From contig NC_087067.1 of assembly GCF_963678635.1 (NCBI RefSeq), forward strand, positions 15,321,639 to 15,385,638: a stretch of DNA of 64,000 bases, given 5' to 3'. The position numbers were made by a program, and so were the translations under genes. Of this stretch, positions 51,801-61,600 are shown in pieces. The notes under the pieces were generated by a model. The model searched no databases and was not told the origin of the DNA. It was given only the letters and a program-made list of their open reading frames with translations. Source of the DNA: Symsagittifera roscoffensis. Lineage: Eukaryota; Xenacoelomorpha; Acoela; Convolutidae. The stretch's first letter is position 1, and every line of letters begins with the position of its first letter.

Positions 51801-54341
51801 TCGTCGGCAATAATTACACCATTTTTTGAAAGATGGTTTGCCTTTAAAGTTTGGGTTCTTTTCGTAAATATTAAGTATTTCAGTGATTTTTTCAACGAGG
51901 TCTGTCTCTGATTCCTGTATATTATTAATAGTAGTGGGAGTCGTTTCAATTTTGTTAACGTATTGTAATTTCAGATTTTCCGTTTCTTCTAGTTTCATCG
52001 TGATTTCTGCTTGTTCTAGTTTGTCTACTAGTTTTCTAAAATCTAAATCGGGTTCTCGAATTGAAGAAGGATGGGATGCTCTCTTTTTTATTGCTATTTT
52101 CCTTAATTGTGGTGTTAAGGTCATCATTAAGATTTCTGTCATCTTTGTGTTTTTATAGTCATGTGTATTTAATGAATATGCTTTTCGAACTAGTGTTTCG
52201 ATTCGTACTGCTATTTGCTTGATGGTTTCGTTTGGTAATCTGCGAATTTCATTACATAAAACTCTTTGTTGTTGTTTGTTTCTTTCAGAGTCAAACATTT
52301 TTGAAAATTCTTGTGTAAATCTTTTCCAGTTTGATTTTATTTCTAGAGGTAGTACTGAAAACCATTTTTGGGCTGCGCCATCTAAGGTTGTTTGTATTAA
52401 CGCTGTGCGTCGATGTATCCAATTTTGATGTAGTGGCGTATTAATTGGTTCAGGTCCAATGTTTAAAATCAAGTTTGCTGTTACTGCATTTAAATAATCT
52501 TCTACAGAGTATTCAGGGTCTGTTCCTGTGAAAACCATTAAAGGTTTGTTTGATGTTATTGATGATCCACCCATTAGGTATGGATTCATTGTCATTTGTA
52601 ATGATTCTGCTGCATTTGGCATTTGAGAAAAATTCGAAAGTTGGTTTCTTGTTATTTCATGTTGTTGGAGATAATATGGGAGTGGTATCTCATTTTGCAT
52701 TTGTGATGCTTGATACGAGTGTGCAGTCATTGGATTTTGTTGTTGAATTGGTTGAAAAGATTGTGTATTAATTAGATTTTGTTGTTGAATTGGTTGTTGA
52801 TGTTGTGCATCTATTGGTTGTGGAGAAAAATTTCTATGATTTGTACGTGTTCTCTGTATTCCTTGTCTACGATATTCTTGAGTATTTGGTGCAAATATAT
52901 CTGGTTGTAAGAAATCATCATCTGAGGATAAATAATCCATTTGATAAGATGTTTGTTTTTTGTTTTTATTTTGTTGAAAAAATGGGTAATTTTCACTGCG
53001 ATCCTGTGGAGGATTTGGTTGAAAATTTTTGGAATTATATTGGGCCGTTGGGTTATCCCAGTTTCGAGGTTTTGTATATTGATTAAAATTTCTTTGTGGT
53101 TGATAATTTGTTTTTGACGGATGTGTATAATTATAATTATGGTCTGCAAAGTTGTTTCTAGTGAATGTTTTGCGTGTTTTTGATGGTATTGTCATGGGTC
53201 TATATGTTTGGTAATCCATATGTGAATATTTTGGAGCAACCGAAGGTTTAACGGTTGATTGTAAGGTTACTTGTGTTTGTGAAAGATTTGTATTTCTTGG
53301 TGTTGTTAAATTCGGGCGTATTGGTGAAATACTTTGTTGTGTAGTTGTTGTGTGTACAATTTCTTCATTTATGAAGTGTGATGGTGTCTGTATATCTTGT
53401 TGAGTAAGATTCCTAGTTCCATTGAGGTTTTCGTTGTGTATGACTGTAGAGTTTAAACTATTATTTTGTGTATCGGGTAAAAATGTATTATAGTTTAATG
53501 GTGTTGCATCAATTGTTAATGGTATTACTCTTACATAATCTCTTATGTAAGATATTGTACCTATTGCTTGACTTGAGATTGATTGTGGAAAGCTTATAAA
53601 TGCGGGATGAGACCATTCGGGGTCCCAAACATAATCTGATTGTTCTGTGATAGCGGTATCATCGTTTGAATTTTGGGGTCTAAAATTTTTTCTTGCTTGT
53701 GCAACTAAATCAATATTGTGTGTGAAATAATCTATTATGAACCATGCCAAAATTTTTTGTAAATCGTGTTTGGTATGTTGTGAAACGTCGTTTTTCGTGA
53801 AATTTTCTTTAATGATGTTTAAATAACTAGAGAGTAGTGTGATTTCATGTCGTACTCTTAAATGTTTAGATGTTTCTGTCGGTGAGACATTTGTTAATGG
53901 GAGTTCATTTTCTAATATCGAAATATAACTATATATTATTGCGAAAACTTCATTGGTGAAAATGGAGTTTGCTCTTTGTGAGTTATGGTATTGGATGCTT
54001 TTTATATATTCGGAAAAAACTTTTGAAAATTCTAAATCAAGATCGTCTGTTTGAATAGTATATGTTCTATTATTATGGTTTGGGGAAGTGAATTCTATAG
54101 AGTAGATTCCATACTGTTGTGTTATGTTGCATATATCTTTTAGATAGTGATCTATGATTTGTCTTTTGATTTTTACATCGGGGAACTCTGTTTTACATGG
54201 ACTGATTCCGGGTTCAAATAAATTTACGAGTAAATTTTGACAAAATATGTGTTGTCCTCTATCAGTATCTGCATCTACTATAAAAGGAAAGATTTCATCA
54301 TCGTCTGGAGTTTCGTCACCTGGGGTGTGTGTTGAACTCAT
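48867..54341 (-). CDS. Gag-protease-RT, 1824 residues
   Basis: It supplies capsid, protease and the polymerase. The first 600 residues are a long region of unknown fold ending in a Gln/Asn-rich stretch. The retrotransposon-type capsid domain is at about 600-790 (SVEDYLNAV, GAAQKWFSVLP). One CCHC knuckle is near 847 (CNYCRRYGHSISEC). An Arg/Asn/Ser/Tyr-rich RNA-binding region covers about 930-1065. The protease has DSG near 1229. RT has YFTTADMNSAYNQMP and YLDD near 1738. It stops at TAA after FLGMLNF, a position where this RT family normally carries an aromatic residue, and the frame continues into RNase H. The start overlaps the preceding ORF by 26 nt. Gag here is unusually long for the family. 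Confidence 0.88.
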   Translation of the reverse strand: MSSTHTPGDETPDDDEIFPFIVDADTDRGQHIFCQNLLVNLFEPGISPCKTEFPDVKIKRQIIDHYLKDICNITQQYGIYSIEFTSPNHNNRTYTIQTDDLDLEFSKVFSEYIKSIQYHNSQRANSIFTNEVFAIIYSYISILENELPLTNVSPTETSKHLRVRHEITLLSSYLNIIKENFTKNDVSQHTKHDLQKILAWFIIDYFTHNIDLVAQARKNFRPQNSNDDTAITEQSDYVWDPEWSHPAFISFPQSISSQAIGTISYIRDYVRVIPLTIDATPLNYNTFLPDTQNNSLNSTVIHNENLNGTRNLTQQDIQTPSHFINEEIVHTTTTQQSISPIRPNLTTPRNTNLSQTQVTLQSTVKPSVAPKYSHMDYQTYRPMTIPSKTRKTFTRNNFADHNYNYTHPSKTNYQPQRNFNQYTKPRNWDNPTAQYNSKNFQPNPPQDRSENYPFFQQNKNKKQTSYQMDYLSSDDDFLQPDIFAPNTQEYRRQGIQRTRTNHRNFSPQPIDAQHQQPIQQQNLINTQSFQPIQQQNPMTAHSYQASQMQNEIPLPYYLQQHEITRNQLSNFSQMPNAAESLQMTMNPYLMGGSSITSNKPLMVFTGTDPEYSVEDYLNAVTANLILNIGPEPINTPLHQNWIHRRTALIQTTLDGAAQKWFSVLPLEIKSNWKRFTQEFSKMFDSERNKQQQRVLCNEIRRLPNETIKQIAVRIETLVRKAYSLNTHDYKNTKMTEILMMTLTPQLRKIAIKKRASHPSSIREPDLDFRKLVDKLEQAEITMKLEETENLKLQYVNKIETTPTTINNIQESETDLVEKITEILNIYEKNPNFKGKPSFKKWCNYCRRYGHSISECRQKQQDSQNKPQKYKEPNKSFYQYMKKDQNLPNKTVHSNNSSGKPLPNNTNYTRNQSPYNSSYRGRSPERRNTYNSSQNHYNRPNSRNNYSRSNSNTQRFVSRSNSQSRNNYYPNNQSRNSSYNRNRNYSYNRNRSYSNNRNQNYPNNRSRNNSYNRSNYNRPNNNYQNRSRNNSQNRHPSYNNRYRNYSQSPHRNNNNYNNSNNRHRSSTPKHQRQINQVQSNPETTSDPPGIDDTVTDTLQLNQINCTSSDSESDTENTRSINMIKVENDYESVIYEQPFPSHIYENQSEFLQNYYTTPINSTPTTQETNEINTTDQTNKNTKTKCLNTNHIYQNIQKEQPKEKIWTIPFLLESPRNKEFQPPDLEIDFLIDSGAESNIINIPTWNEIKTLHPKLTPLETSSKLATAQGSTLINYGKIQLFLLPTRTMEQSKILNKPFKQIFHITDIKYNIIGIPFISKYIPTINILNSKILIKDKYTKTKETSLTFFQRLNKQPPFFSKFYPIFNQQRKHLKPLSGNIYNFSIKQVHQYDKQQNKQKFYMSDFEFKPIHKFFKITISSIKYLKNSNSDIISLHVYNNTPYQVTLPLGLLGYCETNATISPIHEKAYRVNNILQLLDICQSTILNEELSINNIISNENRNTDYFTKTPYFKPTFNISNYTEDQQKFLTMFNFQHSQITQDEFEKLAKQLIKYSSVYATSKFDVGKISSSLHLPLKSDAVFKKQRASKVPIHLHDKVNRLLDILEQYNIISPVNKEEQPKGNTFINPVIILAKGESLKIVLDARYLNSLIDESKCNWPIEPIQVILTKINGKYFTTADMNSAYNQMPLDEQSRRLTQFVIGNQQYEFNRLFYGISIGPAAFSAFMSKIFRPLILKKNAITYLDDVFMQSQTKDEMFNVLEKYHQILQNENLKAAPDKSHFFLTRVKFLGHNIERKTITPLKSRIDAIQKLQPPTNKKKIQEFLGMLNF

Positions 54342-54783
54342 TTTTCCGTTCGATGACTGTTAATATGTAATTATTAATGTGTCGAATTGGTTGATTCCAA
54401 TTGTATAAATGTACTGGTTTGTGTTTGTACTGTTTTTTTATTCTTCTTTTTCCTCTTTGTGATGAATTTGAAGTTGTTTCTGAGTCAGAAAAATACATTT
54501 GATCGTGAAGTGGGCAATTTTTATCTATTGATTCTTTTAGTTTGTAAAGTTCGTCTAAACTGTTGGTTTCTGATTCTGAAAATGCGTTTCGATTTTTTGA
54601 AAATCTTTTTCGTGTTATTTGTCTTTGTTTAGTTATTATTTTCCTCTTTAGTGTTTGTCGTTTTGTGCGAATGTATCCAACTGTTTGTGTATGAGGTGTG
54701 ATTACAAGATCGTATTTTTTGTTATCTATTTCACAATTGTGTAAAACGATTGTTTGTTTATTTCCTAGGTTTTTAAATGACAT
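54316..54783 (-). CDS. Basic ORF upstream of gag, 155 residues
   Basis: Starts at ATG 54,783. It has a Lys/Arg-rich middle (about 35-65, RTKRQTLKRKIITKQRQITR) and a Ser/Glu-rich centre (SESETNSLDELYKLKESIDK), then another basic segment. Such a protein could bind nucleic acid or localise to the nucleus. It overlaps gag by 26 nt in another frame, so gag translation could depend on reinitiation or leaky scanning. No homology recognised; the position recalls small regulatory ORFs of complex retroviruses, which is inference only. Confidence 0.5.
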   Translation of the reverse strand: MSFKNLGNKQTIVLHNCEIDNKKYDLVITPHTQTVGYIRTKRQTLKRKIITKQRQITRKRFSKNRNAFSESETNSLDELYKLKESIDKNCPLHDQMYFSDSETTSNSSQRGKRRIKKQYKHKPVHLYNWNQPIRHINNYILTVIERKNEFNTHPR

Positions 54784-55954
54784 AAGGTTTAGGATGACGG
54801 ATGCAAAAAGTTGTTAAGTGAATTCTAATTACTTAAACTGTTAGTCCTTACGATTTTTTGGTTAGCTTAACCTGGGTCTATTTGTTCAGGGTTGGAGAGA
54901 AAAGTATATCGATTCCGAAGAATGATTTTTACTTTCTCGTGACTAGTATAAGCTAAGGTGTTAACTTACTTAATCTTACTTAGGGGTAGTGATTGTGTTC
55001 AAGGGTTGGAGAATAGTAAATCGATCCACAAGGTTCAGGTATAATTAGAACGCGAGTAGTTCGTTAGATACTATTTTAAACTTACTAAGTCTAAGATTTA
55101 TCCTGGGTCTGTTAAGAGGGGGGGGTCAAGTGAAGGATGAATAACCGAAGTTCTTCACTATTTATCCTAATTTGAATGATTAGTTTTGTTTAAAAATTTC
55201 TATTAGTCCTGGGTTTTTAGAGAGGGTTGGATAGTGAATCGACGTTTGAGGTCGTTAGACACTAATTAAGTGGGTGGGGGAGAACAAAGTTGTTCTGTTT
55301 GATCCAAGGATAAGCCTTGATGATCAAGTTTGAAATTTAATTAAGTAGAAAATGATTTAAGATCCAAGGATAAGCCTTGATGATCTGATTTTAAATTAAG
55401 TGACTTTAAGTTTTAATAAAGTTTTAAATTTGTGTAAAGGAAAGATTTAGTGTTTTGATGATATTAGTGGGTTTATGATTGCTGTTATGTTTTAGGGGAG
55501 GAAGCTGGAACAACAGGGTGATTTATGATTACTAACCATTTATTGTCATGCTACTAATTTTTGTTTTTATTTTCCAATAAATATTTTTCAAACATGTTTT
55601 GTATAATACTGCAGAGTTTTAGGAAAACGATCTTAGATCTTTTTATCAATCGTTATTGTATAATATTAATTTTGTTTAGCGCCTGAAATAATTTTGAAGA
55701 GTAACTTCAAGGTTTTATGTTTGCAAATGGAAATCTAAATTCATTGCAAGTAGTATTCGAAATATAAAAGTTTGTTCTGGCTTTTGCCGAACTATCATAT
55801 AACTATACGGCAAGTTTCTACTTTGTCGTATGTCGTCTTTGGTTCGAGGTCTTCTTCCAATTCCGGGTAGTTCTGTTATGGTTCGGAATATTGGCTCTGA
55901 TCTATTGAGTCGGAGAGACATTTCAATTAAATTATTGTCGTATAACATTTTGTA
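54784..55954 (-). promoter_or_regulatory. Leader region with repeated motifs
   Basis: About 1.2 kb between the right repeat and the first ORF. The plus strand shows GGGTTGGAGA followed by ...ATCGAT at 54,890-54,920, 55,012-55,036 and 55,212-55,232, each preceded by CCTGGGT/TTCAAGG. The imperfect palindrome GATCCAAGGATAAGCCTTGATGATC occurs twice (55,300 and 55,362). A G-run (55,117-55,125) is C-run in the RNA. This could hold packaging or translation signals; the function is not shown. Confidence 0.45.
55715..55948 (-). CDS. Leader ORF, 77 residues
   Basis: ATG at 55,948, seven bases inside the unique leader after the 779-bp repeat. Arg/Leu/Ile-rich (RLNRSEPIFRTITELPGIGR). It is the first ATG frame of appreciable length after the right repeat, so it could be an upstream ORF or first coding exon. 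No domain recognised; it may be chance. Confidence 0.25.
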   Translation of the reverse strand: MLYDNNLIEMSLRLNRSEPIFRTITELPGIGRRPRTKDDIRQSRNLPYSYMIVRQKPEQTFIFRILLAMNLDFHLQT

Positions 55955-56733
55955 ATTTCTTGTGATTTTTTCTGGTCTGCGTCCTATTTGCAAAATAAAT
56001 TTAAATGATTAACCAAACATTCTATATTTTTCGCCAATTCGACTTATGTATAAGTCGACATAAAATTGTGAACAAAACATTTTGAGACGGTGTTGAAGTT
56101 TGATTGACTAATTCTAACCAGTCAGGTTGAAGCAAAATAGTTTCAGTTCAAGCTGTTGAAAAATTGATTTTTGGGCGGAATAAGTATAGAAAAAATTTAA
56201 TTTATAGCTCATCAAAAACGAACGAAAACTAAAAGATATCAATCAAGGTCCGTTGGAACTTTCATTATTTTGTTCCCGTATTCGAACGTTCTTGTTTTAT
56301 ATGTTTCTTTGCCACCCCCAAATTGAGTTAGGTCTGGAGTGTATAACTCATAGAGTAATTTCGGATAGGGTACACCGTCTGCTCGTCACGCTATCTTATT
56401 TTCGGCCGGATAGATTCGTGCAACTTCTTAGTCTAATACCGATCCTAATCTTACTCTTATACTATCTAGTCTCAGGTTGTTTAACTAGTCTCTGCTAGGC
56501 TCAATAGATCTAGGGTATACTGGTTTATTGCGGCTGCTGAAGTGCTCGGGAGAGTCCAACTAATTTCTAAGTTAAATTCAAATCTCTCTGGTGCTGAAAT
56601 TACAAGTAACTTCAGCACTTACAAATAAGTGGGTTGTTAGTTAGATGGATCGTGATTGGTTAATATTAAATACTTTACATTGGTAAAACATTTAATTTAT
56701 CCAATCATAAAATGTAGTTTAGATCAGGTTCCA
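55955..56733 (-). repeat. Right 779-bp direct repeat (5' LTR plus leader)
   Basis: Identical to 37,163-37,941. Probable LTR: 56,733-56,324, from TGGAACC to AACTCA in minus orientation. Just beyond is TTTGGGGGTGGCAAAGAAAC, a possible but weak primer-binding site. AATAAA (56,529-56,524, minus) is a possible poly(A) signal. The right flank, AAAATGCTGAG, matches no sequence at the left flank. Confidence 0.8.
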
Positions 56734-57217
56734 AAATGCTGAGTAAAATAATTTGAGTTTTGTAGATAGTCATAGCTGCGATCCACAAGTTGGCCTAAAT
56801 GCAACATATTTCGAAAGAATTTTGAATGAGAAATAGCTTGCCGAGGTTGCCAAAAAATCGCAGTAAAATCGCTCAGTCCAAAAATCGCAATAACATTTGG
56901 GTTCAGAAAAAATATTATCATCCTTGAACAATAAAAAAGCTCGGTTGAAAACTAATATTTTGATTTCTTTGAGGTTAACAAAGATATCTTCACCAGTCGT
57001 CTGATTTTTGCTGGTGGTAACGATTATATCAGAATTCAGAATTGTTTTAAAAAAAGAAGAATGCAATTTTTTATGGGAGGCCCATTTTAAAAAAAGTCAT
57101 AAATTAGCCTTCTTTTCTCCTTAGTCCAATGAAATTCATTTTTCGAGCTAGTTTAAGAAAATAAAAAAAACTGTCGCTAGGAAAAAATTTTTAACGTTGT
57201 AGACAATTTTGCAAACA
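56734..57217. other. Right flank of the large element
   Basis: The plus strand loses the T/G skew here, confirming the boundary. No gene or repeat recognised; minus frames of 65-98 codons overlap each other and are not supported. Confidence 0.4.
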
Positions 57218-57800
57218 AGGATAGCTGGTTACTGTGCAAGTAGCGCTGAATGTTCCGACCATAGTCTAAAGTGAACACAAAAAAAAAGTATTTTTTTCTT
57301 GAAATTAGTGTCGTTGTTGAAAGACGACACTAATTGTTAGTGTCATTTCCTCGAAGAAAAACTGGAATCTCTGATAGAAAAATAGGCAAAAAATGTAGAA
57401 AATGACAAGGAAAACAAAAAAGTAAAAAAAATGGCAAAATTTTTTCTATTTTTTTTTGTAAAAATTTTTTTGGTTCACAGAAAGTTTTTAATTTCCAAAG
57501 GCGCTAAAAACACAAAAACAACTTTATTCGAGAAAATTTTTTTTTCAGGTTCTAAACGAGGCAAAATAAGCCAGTTCGCTTGCATTATTTTCTCCCATTT
57601 AGACTAAAAATCAAAAATTTCGGAACTGTTTTTTTTCGGAACTGTGAAATTTTTTCGAATTTTGAAGGTCGTTCGACTGACGACTGAAAGGGCTTCAATA
57701 TGATTATCACTCAACCAAGTCCGATAACTTTTTCTGGTACCTGGTTTTGCGTTGAAAACATAGGCAAAAATAGGCAAAAAAAACTAAAACGCTCCCAAAT
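57218..57800 (-). repeat. MITE-family copy, inverted relative to 23.9 kb
   Basis: Left end AACAAGGATAGCTGGTTACTGTGC matches the terminus at 23,868. The interior words (GACCATAGTC, GGCTTCAATATGATTATCACTC, GGTACCTGGTTTTGCG) correspond to reverse-complement words at 7.3-8.2 kb and 24.1-24.5 kb. The right end is not identifiable. Confidence 0.45.
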
Positions 57801-58208
57801 ACAAAGTTCTACCCGATTTTCAATGGTGGGAACACTAACAAATCAAAAATAGCTTTGGGCATTTTTTGAACAATTTTACATCAAATTGGGTGCTTCACAC
57901 TCAAAACTATTTAATATTGGCATCGATGTTATGTTCATAAAAAAAGCTGAAGAAGATGTCGTAACCTGTTACCAAAAAAAAACTTTGCTTGGCATAGTAA
58001 TCAATCTGTGAGGCGTAAGAGACGTGTTCATTCATTTCCCCTCAAAAACCCTTTTAAAAAAACCTAATTCGAGGTTTAATTTTGCGTAATACAAAAAATA
58101 AGTCGCAAAATCTTTATTGATAAGAAAAATTTGTAACAAAAAAAGCACAACACATAAAAATATGTAAAAAACAGCATCACCCAAAGCATAAAACATCAAT
58201 ACATATTA
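57801..58208. other. Intergenic, nothing recognised
   Basis: AT-rich spacer with A-runs; no supported frame. Confidence 0.4.
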
Positions 58209-58515
58209 ATTTGTTGAAAAACAAAGATTGAGGCACTTTTCTTCTAAAATTCATCGAGTTAAAACGTTAAAACCAATTGAAAGATTCAATAAAGCTGTAC
58301 GGTCATTCAATTTCGAGAAATACTGTAACATAGATACTAGCATCTGTGGAGTAGAAAATATCAAAACATATGAATTTGTTGAAAAACAAAGATTGAGGCA
58401 ATTTTCTTCTAAAATTCTCTAGTACAAAAAGTCAAATGCCATTGAAAGATTCAACAAAGCTGTACGGTCATTCCTTTTCGAGAATTAATGTAACGTAGAT
58501 ACTAGCATCTTGTGA
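58209..58515. repeat. Two tandem copies of a 166-bp unit
   Basis: ATTTGTTGAAAAACAAAGATTGAGG begins at about 58,209 and 58,375. Both copies share GAAAGATTCAA, AAAGCTGTACGGTCATTC and TAGATACTAGCATC. Identity about 85% by eye. Confidence 0.75.
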
Positions 58516-59793
58516 TGAAAACTTTTGCGAAGCCCGAGTTCAAATCAAGCCATAATCTGAGAAACTCCAAAAATTTGTGATTTGATGTTAAAAAATTCTA
58601 CCAACGATTACACAAAACGTGAAAGTAGTTCAAACACTTTGATAATTTTTGCAGTCTTTTGGATAAGAACTATTTCTAAATAGAGTTTTGAATAATTTTT
58701 CAATTCATAAAAAAAACATTCCCGAATGTTCGTTGACTATTAATTGTTGCCCGCGCCTGCACACTACTAGCCCCCAGTGGTTTTCTGATATCAAATTATT
58801 GAATTGCAAGATAGCATTGGTTCAGTTTTTATGCAGAAAAGTCAGAGTTGAGAATCAGACAAACAACGAATGAAAAACTTTATTTTATTAGAGCCAAAAA
58901 AACTTCTAACTTTGAATTGACATATTTAAAAAAAATGGCAGTTTTGAAATCTTCGGTTACCAGTTTTAAAAAAAAATACGTCATGCCGTTTTTTGTGAAC
59001 TACTGGAAACTCAATCTCAAAGTTGTTTAAAAATTCCATTTTTGCAGAGTAGCGACTGGAACTGAGTAGCAATTTTGCAATTGTTTTTCTTTTTGATATG
59101 TCTTACCAAGTTCGACATTTGATTTGAAATTTCAGACAATTTGAATTAAAAAATTCTGTGAGTAGTTTGGAAAAATTAATTTATTTTTTAAATTACAAAT
59201 TTATCCCCCAAACAATCTCTATATGTACAGAAGCTCCTCTAGGGGCTTTTAGAAGTCATTTTAATGTAAGTGTACGAAGACTTAACATGCAGTTTTTACA
59301 ATTATTTAAAAATACAAAAGATATGGGTGAAATACGGTTAAAAATTTTAGACTTTATGAACGCTTTGTTTTAGAATAGTGATGCTCTTAGTTCAGATGGC
59401 TAGCATCTTTCTGATGCAGGGGTTGAAATTTTAGTGCAAGTTTTCACAGATTCTTTTAACAATTCTTCAATAATTTCAACAATTTAGATCCCGAACCCGC
59501 AAATATGCTTCGATGTTTTCAAAACAGTGCAAGGCTTCTCAGAAAAAACTAATTTTGCGTTTTTTTCTTGGATTAGACTATGGCGATGGAATTTGAATTT
59601 CTTAAAAAATCTGTGATGCCTAATAAAAAACTCTGGTTGTTTGCGCGGTGCTTTTAGACTGCTCAATTTGGAAAAATGGAGAAAATGAAAAAGTTTCTGG
59701 AAAAAATAATCACCCAAAAAAACTTAAATGGTAATTTTGAAAAAGTATAAGCGGAGATCACCCCAACTGACTCATTTGTTCAAATTTTTTTTG
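58516..59793. other. Intergenic, nothing firm
   Basis: Short frames of 60-77 codons on both strands show no domain. The right part may be the decayed 5' end of the LINE that follows. Confidence 0.35.
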
Positions 59794-59835
59794 TTACTCA
59801 CACGAAGCAGGGATGTTGAAACTAACCCAGGCCCA
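59794..59835 (+). other. 2A-like motif SRDVETNPGP
   Basis: The core DVETNPGP lies at 59,812-59,835. The consensus D-V/I-E-X-N-P-G-P is fully kept; the residue before D is R rather than the usual G. In sea-urchin and other LINEs such motifs lie at the N-terminus of an ORF and separate it from upstream peptide by ribosome skipping. No longer in a functional frame here. Confidence 0.7.
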
Positions 59836-61188
59836 TACAAAACAATAGAAACTGTCTACAAAATTTGTTCCAAGAATGCTCAAAATCGGAAATTTTTTGT
59901 TTGAAGCTTCAAACTGTTTTAGAAAACGAATGCAGGTGAAAATTTTGTTCAAGAAATGGCTGAAAATACGGTTTTAGGAATTTTGGCAACATGGCCAACA
60001 AAAAGATGATTTGCAAACTTATGATTTTGAACCAAAAACACACGTGATTTTTAAATTTGATAGACAGTCTTCAATAAAACTAAAAGGTGGTGGTGTTTCT
60101 TTGTTTGTAGCAATAAAAGTGGCTCTGAAACTGAGAGAAGATTTAAATTTAATTGAAGAAGAAAAGGAAAATTGAGCCAGTATGGGTTGAAGGCAAATCG
60201 AATTTCAAAGTTGAGACAAAGAAAAAAGCGTTGATTGTTAGAAAACAAAAATAAAATAAAACAAAAAATACAAATTCCATTGATTTTCTAGAACAATTAA
60301 CACTCAACCTTGACAACCCACTTTCTGCTTCTAACAAGATAAACTCATGGGTGATTACAACATAAATTACCTGAACAAATAACTTGAAAACAATAAGGAG
60401 TCTATCAAGGCTCTAAATGAATTTAAAGTTTTCTGTCCCAAGGATGAGAAGCCAGTTTTCTGTCCCAATTTTTATCACCCAGTTTTGTGGTTCCTGTTCA
60501 TGCAGCAGCAGATTTACGGCAAAACGTAACTCATTCAATGAACTGATAACTCAAGGTTTTAAAAGTTCGATTGATTTTATCTATATATTTTCAAACTTTG
60601 GCTCTGTTAAATCTCAACCTAATGTGCCATTTAAGTCTGAACTTTCACCCTTCCGTTTTTAGCACATAACATTAAAATGCTAAGATGTAATTCAAGCATT
60701 AAATAACGAAAAAGTTCTGGGACCTTGTACCGTATATGCTTGGGCAAAAATCACAACCAATAAATAATTGTGACCCACCTTACTTTTGTTATTAATTCCT
60801 GCATGGGCGATAAAATTTTTCCATCTGAGCCAAAGAAAGTAATGTCAAATTTTTTTTGAAACAGATGACCCTTTGGATCCAAAAAAATATCCTCCATTTC
60901 AAGAAACGTACATTTTCCGAAATTTGAAAAATTGAACAAACATCAACTAATGGTCACTTCAGTTTGGATTTTGCAAAACGTTCTCTACACAAAAAGCTTT
61001 GATTTATATTAAAGAAAATCTACGAATAGAAATTGATTGTAAAAAACTTTTTCATGCAGTTTTCTTGGATCTTTCAAAAGCTTTCGACTCGATTTCACAT
61101 AATACTTTAGAAAAAGGTTACATTGTGTGGGAATTTCAATGGAAGCAAATCTAATAATTAAAAATTTACTCAAAAATAAGTCTATCAT

Positions 61189-61230
61189 GGGGAGGGGGAG
61201 GGGGAGGGGGAGGGAGAGGGGGAGGGGGAG
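61189..61230 (+). repeat. (GGGGGA)n tract, G-quadruplex-prone
   Basis: Seven runs of three to five G separated by single A, with one AGGGAGA imperfection. It sits between RT motifs A and B of the decayed LINE and is absent from the second LINE copy at the corresponding place (about 63,265). Confidence 0.85.
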
Positions 61231-61600
61231 TTGGAGATTCGTTACATTCTCAATGAACCCCACAAATGGATTAATGTGAAAGGGATTTTTTATGACATGA
61301 TTGAATCTAAAAAAAGGTGTGCCATAGGGCACAGTACTAGTTTCATTGGTGCTCAATAAATACATCACTGATATACGAAAACGAACATTTGTCGAATATT
61401 ATTTGGTGCAATATGCAGAAGACTGTATGATATTTACGTCATCCCTTATTTCAACTCATGCGCTGAATCGGTTACAAAAATCCTTGCTCGAACTCACTGA
61501 ATTATTTTACTATGAAACAAACGGAAACAAATTTTTTCTCGATACACTTAATAAAAGAGACAATTTGATTCACTTGTTGTGACAAGATCAAATGTGGAAA

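Larger units (their letters stand above)
37163..56733 (-). mobile_element. Retrovirus-like Ty3/gypsy element, about 19.6 kb
   Basis: Identical 779-bp direct repeats at a constant offset of 18,792 bp bound a minus-strand coding block. From 5' to 3' it holds a leader, a basic ORF, gag-pro-RT, RNase H-integrase, two tiny membrane ORFs, an ATG-less frame, an envelope-like frame and a large unknown frame. The plus strand is strongly T/G-rich throughout (A/C-rich coding strand), marking the extent. Typical gypsy elements are 5-9 kb, so this is exceptionally large. The identity of the ends shows a recent event, yet pol and env each carry one TAA. No target duplication was found. It resembles an endogenous retrovirus of an invertebrate; activity is unproven. 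Confidence 0.85.
59794..61600 (+). pseudogene. Decayed CR1/L2-type LINE: 2A motif, endonuclease, RT
   Basis: Translating the plus strand in shifting frames gives a coherent order. It begins with LLTRSRDVETNPGP at 59,794-59,835, a 2A-like ribosome-skipping motif. Next come endonuclease pieces: KFDRQSSIKLKGGGVSLFV near 60,050-60,110 and MGDYNINYLN near 60,345, the GDxNI motif. The endonuclease-RT linker is at 60,420-60,660. RT motif A (VFLDLSKAFDSISHNTLEK) is near 61,055-61,110, motif B (GVP.GT) near 61,318, and motif C degenerated to YAED near 61,407. Many stops and frameshifts mean it is dead. The change of an Asp in YADD to Glu would inactivate RT by itself. Confidence 0.65.
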
